DNA of 64,000 nt from Halichondria panicea (Eukaryota; Porifera; Demospongiae; Suberitida; Halichondriidae): NCBI RefSeq assembly GCF_963675165.1, contig NC_087378.1:4707205-4771204 (forward strand), read 5' to 3'. The position numbers and the translations under genes were made by a program. The notes under the pieces were generated by a model. It was given only the letters and a program-made list of their open reading frames with translations. It was not told the origin of the DNA and ran no database searches. Shown piece by piece: positions 60,570 through 64,000 of this stretch. How positions within the stretch are numbered: the first letter of the stretch is position 1; every line of letters starts with the position of its first letter.

Positions 60570-62340
60570 TGTACTGTACACAACTTCCCCCCCTACAAGT
60601 GGATAGGCCTGGAAGGGGACAGAAGCTTCAATAACCAGCCTTGAGCCAGCCCAAAAGTACCAAATTATTTTCAGGTTCTAAATCTGAAACGCTCTGCTCG
60701 AGGCCCTCCTGCAATTAATTATAATACGTGAGTAAGCTATACAGCTCTCTTCAAATTGCAAGCTGTACAGTGGAAGACAAACAAAAGGACTTTATATATC
60801 AGCTGCAACAACTAGAGCAGTTATACAGCACATGCATAATTATAATAAATTTATTTGTCTAGTTCACATATAATCATCTCACTTACCATAAGCCATATAG
60901 CTAGCTAGCTTACTGCTTGTGTCTTGGTACCATGGTGTCAGTAGTTTGAATTAATTTCTATTTAAAGCACTAGCACTGCGGCTTTAAATCCACTGACCGC
61001 GGCCACTATAAGGAACAATCCGCCGCTAGCTGCACAATTTAGATGGCCACCTTTACCTGCATTTTTGTAAAGATCGTCAGTAAGAAGAAGAGTTAGGAGT
61101 TCAGGAACAACGCATTTGTGCTCTTCTTGGTGAGTAGATTCAGATTCACTGTTTTTTTTTATGTTTGAAAGAAATTGGCATTTCTTTGGTTTCGTAATGC
61201 CTGTAAGTTACTGATTTTTGAGTGTGTAAACGTGTAAGATGTAGGTATGTACGGAATTTCAGAATTTTAGCAGGACGGCAAGCAAAAACAGACAGAGCTA
61301 TAATTATGCAGAAATAACTATGCTTAAACATACTGCTAAACATACTGCCTGCAAAAACCAAGTATTCGGCAAAAGGTGCTGCAACTTTTTCCCCAAGTAC
61401 TATTCAGTAGCCCGTACATTATATTTTTAGTTTGTTATAGGTTAAAGTGGACATGTCATGTTGTCTGAAATTCCCACTATACTATTGGGTGTCCTCCTGT
61501 ACATGTTAATGGTACGAACTTATCACCTCAGGAAAGTGAAAGTGAAGCATTGGGTTCACACCTTCAAGCTCCCTGAGGTGTTCACTAACCGCACAATGAA
61601 AGCTCTCCGAAAGGGCTCAGGTGAATCAAGAAAAGACCAACGTCACATACGTCACATACGTTGAAAAGTGTGCGATATTAAACATATCAATTTGACATTT
61701 TGTTTTCTCATAAAAATTTAAGTTTCCTTAATCAAAAATAAAGATCATGTGATTATCATGTGACCAATTAACATGAAATTTCCTTGTAAAACTAATCATA
61801 AAACTAATTATAAATAAAGCATTTGTTCCAGGTTAGTTAGACAGGTTAGTTAGATCCTGTCTTTTCCTGGAATCCTGATGCACATAATTATTATACACTA
61901 ATTAAATCCTGCTGCGCAAAAGCAGATTCATAGGTAATCATGGTCTATACAAACAACAAGCTAATATTTACCTGAATTGTTCTCCTCCTAACTGATTTCT
62001 CCTCCTAACTTTCTTGCTTGGCTGCACTCTGTCTTGCGCAGCAGGAAACAAGGTAGCCTACGAAACAAGGTAGCCTACAACAAATGCTTTCAGGGTTTTA
62101 CTCGATCAACTAGCTACGGTCAACTTTAATAAATTAAGTACAGTGTCATGTGACCCAAGCTCCGCCCTCACTAGTAATTGCAGACGTTTACCACCCACGC
62201 ACGTGATAAACATTCCAAAGCGCGCATGAATATCATTATAACAAAATTCCATGTCATCTTAATTTGGACAGTCCTTAATACCTCCTTAATACCCCTGAGG
62301 GGTTGATCACAAAGGCAGGTTGATCACAAAGGCAGCACGT
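60570..62340. other. Spacer; one weak coding stretch at 61,512-61,664
   Basis: At 61,512-61,664 a plus-strand stretch reads VKHWVHTFKLPEVFTNRTMK and then a basic tail. It is coding-like but unidentified and has no clear splice partners. The rest shows nothing recognisable. Confidence 0.3.
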
Positions 62341-62940
62341 ATGGACATCACATCTAGACTCTATGTACTAATGATGCAGCACAAGCGTCGCCCTACACCA
62401 TTCATCGACCGCACTGCTTGCAAACGCCTGCTGGAGAAGTACCCTACCGTAGTTGATAAGACGGATATGTGAGTTATTATTATTGCAAGCTAAATTTTTT
62501 GTTGTGTCCTAAATTTGTTTTCTGTGCAGTGATACATTTTAAAATGGCTTAGTTCAAGTCACATGGTCTGCATGATTTTGGAAGGAGGCGTTGAAGAATA
62601 AGTTTAGGAATGCATGGCGATCGATACTGAGAATGACATCTTCAAGTGGTAGGGTGTCAAAAGGTAGGGTGTCAAAAGGTGTGTGTATATTTCTATTTCT
62701 TCTGTGATATGCAGGCGAAGACAACTGTAACAATATTTTGTGTACTATAGCCTCTGAGGAGGATTGTGATATGGGAACATGATTATGAAGAAAAGCTGCA
62801 AAAACTCCAAGAAGAAATAGAGCTAGATATCCCAAGAGAGAGAATGGATCTTGTGAAAGACGAACCATCTGTTTTTGATGTGATCAATGTTTTTCCACTT
62901 GGTCAATCTTCACGGGTCAACCAGTCAATAACTATAACCA
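62341..62940 (+). CDS. Partial unidentified gene (two putative exons)
   Basis: ATG at 62,341 opens MDITSRLYVLMMQHKRRPTP followed by FIDRTACKRLLEKYPTVVDK to a GTGAGT donor at 62,469. A second open stretch at about 62,758-62,946 reads IVIWEHDYEEKLQKLQEEIE, a coiled-coil-like run, then a Val/Pro-rich segment. It is cut by a MITE at 62,950. The two pieces may or may not belong together. No family recognised. Confidence 0.35.
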
Positions 62941-62949
62941 CCCTGTATG

Positions 62950-63336
62950 TATATATGTGACAGGCTCTGGGAAAACAGACCAATTGGCGCAAGCTATCAT
63001 CTATATACCAGATGATAGAGCAAATAATTGCCTACGCATTGATATGCTTTGCTTAGTGTGCACATATCTCGTTCCATGCCTGAGTTATGACTCGAAGTTG
63101 TGCCCACTCAAAGATAACGCCCACTCAAAGATTGCTAAATTGGGAAAAGTAAGGTAATAGTGGCTGCTTAGACAAAGCGCTTTGATGGAAAGAGTTGATT
63201 CAGAGTATCGGATTTTGCAGAGAGGACTGTAGATAACTATAAGCCAAGAAAAAAATTTAGTCCATAAATCTGGCTATTGCTCAATATCAATATCTGCTCC
63301 AATTGGTCTGTTTTCCCAGAGCCTGTCACATATATA
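62950..63336. mobile_element. 387-base MITE with ~37-base inverted termini
   Basis: TATATATGTGACAGGCTCTG...AACAGACCAATTGG at the left is inverted at 63,299-63,336 (CCAATTGGTCTGTTTTCCCA...GTCACATATATA). The flanking TATATA could contain a TA target duplication. It interrupts the coding-like stretch ending at 62,946. Confidence 0.85.
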
Positions 63337-64000
63337 ATATACCATCAGGTCAATACCGATCACGATACATGCACGTGCACAGGGCAAGAACAGCTAGCAG
63401 CTAGTTTACACTTTGTACTAGTTTACACTTTGTAAATCTATGTGTATACTCTGAACATATCAGTTTACAAACTCGGACACTCCACACGGACTTGTGTAAA
63501 CTGCTATGTAGATGAACCAAGTTTATAAAGTAGTTTACACACAGTGTAAACCGCGTGGATACTTTTGTAAATGCTGCTATGAATCTGTAAATGCTTTTTA
63601 AATCCTTAAATTCAATTATTCTCCAATGACTTCTTTTTGCCACCAAGCTATCTTTAGGACTTTTGTCTAGCCGTTGGTCCAACGTTTCAATGAACTTACC
63701 TTAAGGACACTATTTTAAACGGGTACTAAATTTGGCGGTTTGGAGACCTACCAATTTGGCAGGTACTAATTTTAGCTATTTCATAATTCAGTTTCCAAAT
63801 TTTTTAATTAGCGATAGGAATAATTATCACACACAATTGAATTGAATGAATTAGCTAGTGTCACAAACAATGAACAAACAATGCATTCAAAAGGGTCCTC
63901 TGGTGGTAAAACAGTTGTTCCATCCAATAGTCCTGATATGCCAGCCTTCATCCATCCATTATATATGACTTTTCTTCCTTTCTCAGTTGAAAAGAAGTTA
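63337..64000. other. Spacer with repeated AGTTTACAC motifs
   Basis: AGTTTACAC or its complement GTGTAAACT recurs about six times between 63,400 and 63,560. No gene recognised to the right edge. Confidence 0.5.

Noticed and set aside
62957..63000. Walker A-like TGSGKT peptide
   Set aside because: It is encoded by the terminal inverted repeat of a MITE, and no other ATPase motif is nearby.

Overview
The window looks like nuclear DNA of an early-branching invertebrate, most likely a sponge. Genes have many short GT-AG introns (about 50-700 bases). DNA is AT-rich with many CA/GT microsatellites and small hairpin elements, and one exon belongs to a membrane-protein family I associate with sponges and cnidarians. 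No rRNA, CRISPR array, bacterial operon or convincing tRNA was seen. The taxon call is inference.

Layout. 1-1.1 kb: 3' end of an unidentified gene plus a 98-base direct repeat. 1.7-8.2 kb, minus strand: an intron-bearing SERCA-type calcium ATPase pseudogene that is 5'-truncated, internally deleted and carries frameshifts and stops. 8.56-9.83 kb, plus: five clean exons of an IKK-like kinase that stop in the activation segment, just before a 4.7-kb segment with ~118-base inverted terminal repeats. 14.6-24 kb: repeats, including a 1.8-kb segment present twice, transposon relics, a 152-base tandem repeat and a 117-base satellite. 25.5-28.3 kb: two oppositely oriented decayed transposase-like genes. 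30-36 kb: a minus-strand non-LTR retrotransposon (ORF1, endonuclease, reverse transcriptase) broken by nested insertions. 36-40 kb: repeats.

The gene-rich part is 40-58 kb, plus strand: a SET/MYND (SMYD-like) methyltransferase gene (40,668-42,505), a small FHA-domain gene (43,554-45,222), and a 13-exon gene (50,171-58,225). In the last gene, twelve short phase-0 exons encode an acidic Ser/Thr-Pro array. The final exon encodes a Mutator-like transposase, a Ulp1/SENP-like cysteine protease and a PHD finger. All exons join in one open frame (1456 predicted residues). Its promoter and at least one 5' exon are homologous to those of the FHA gene, so it appears to be a transposase fused to a duplicated host 5' end. 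This is the most interesting object in the window.

58.3-64 kb returns to repeats: two long inverted repeats, a Harbinger-like MITE, another MITE, and one or two exons of an unknown gene.
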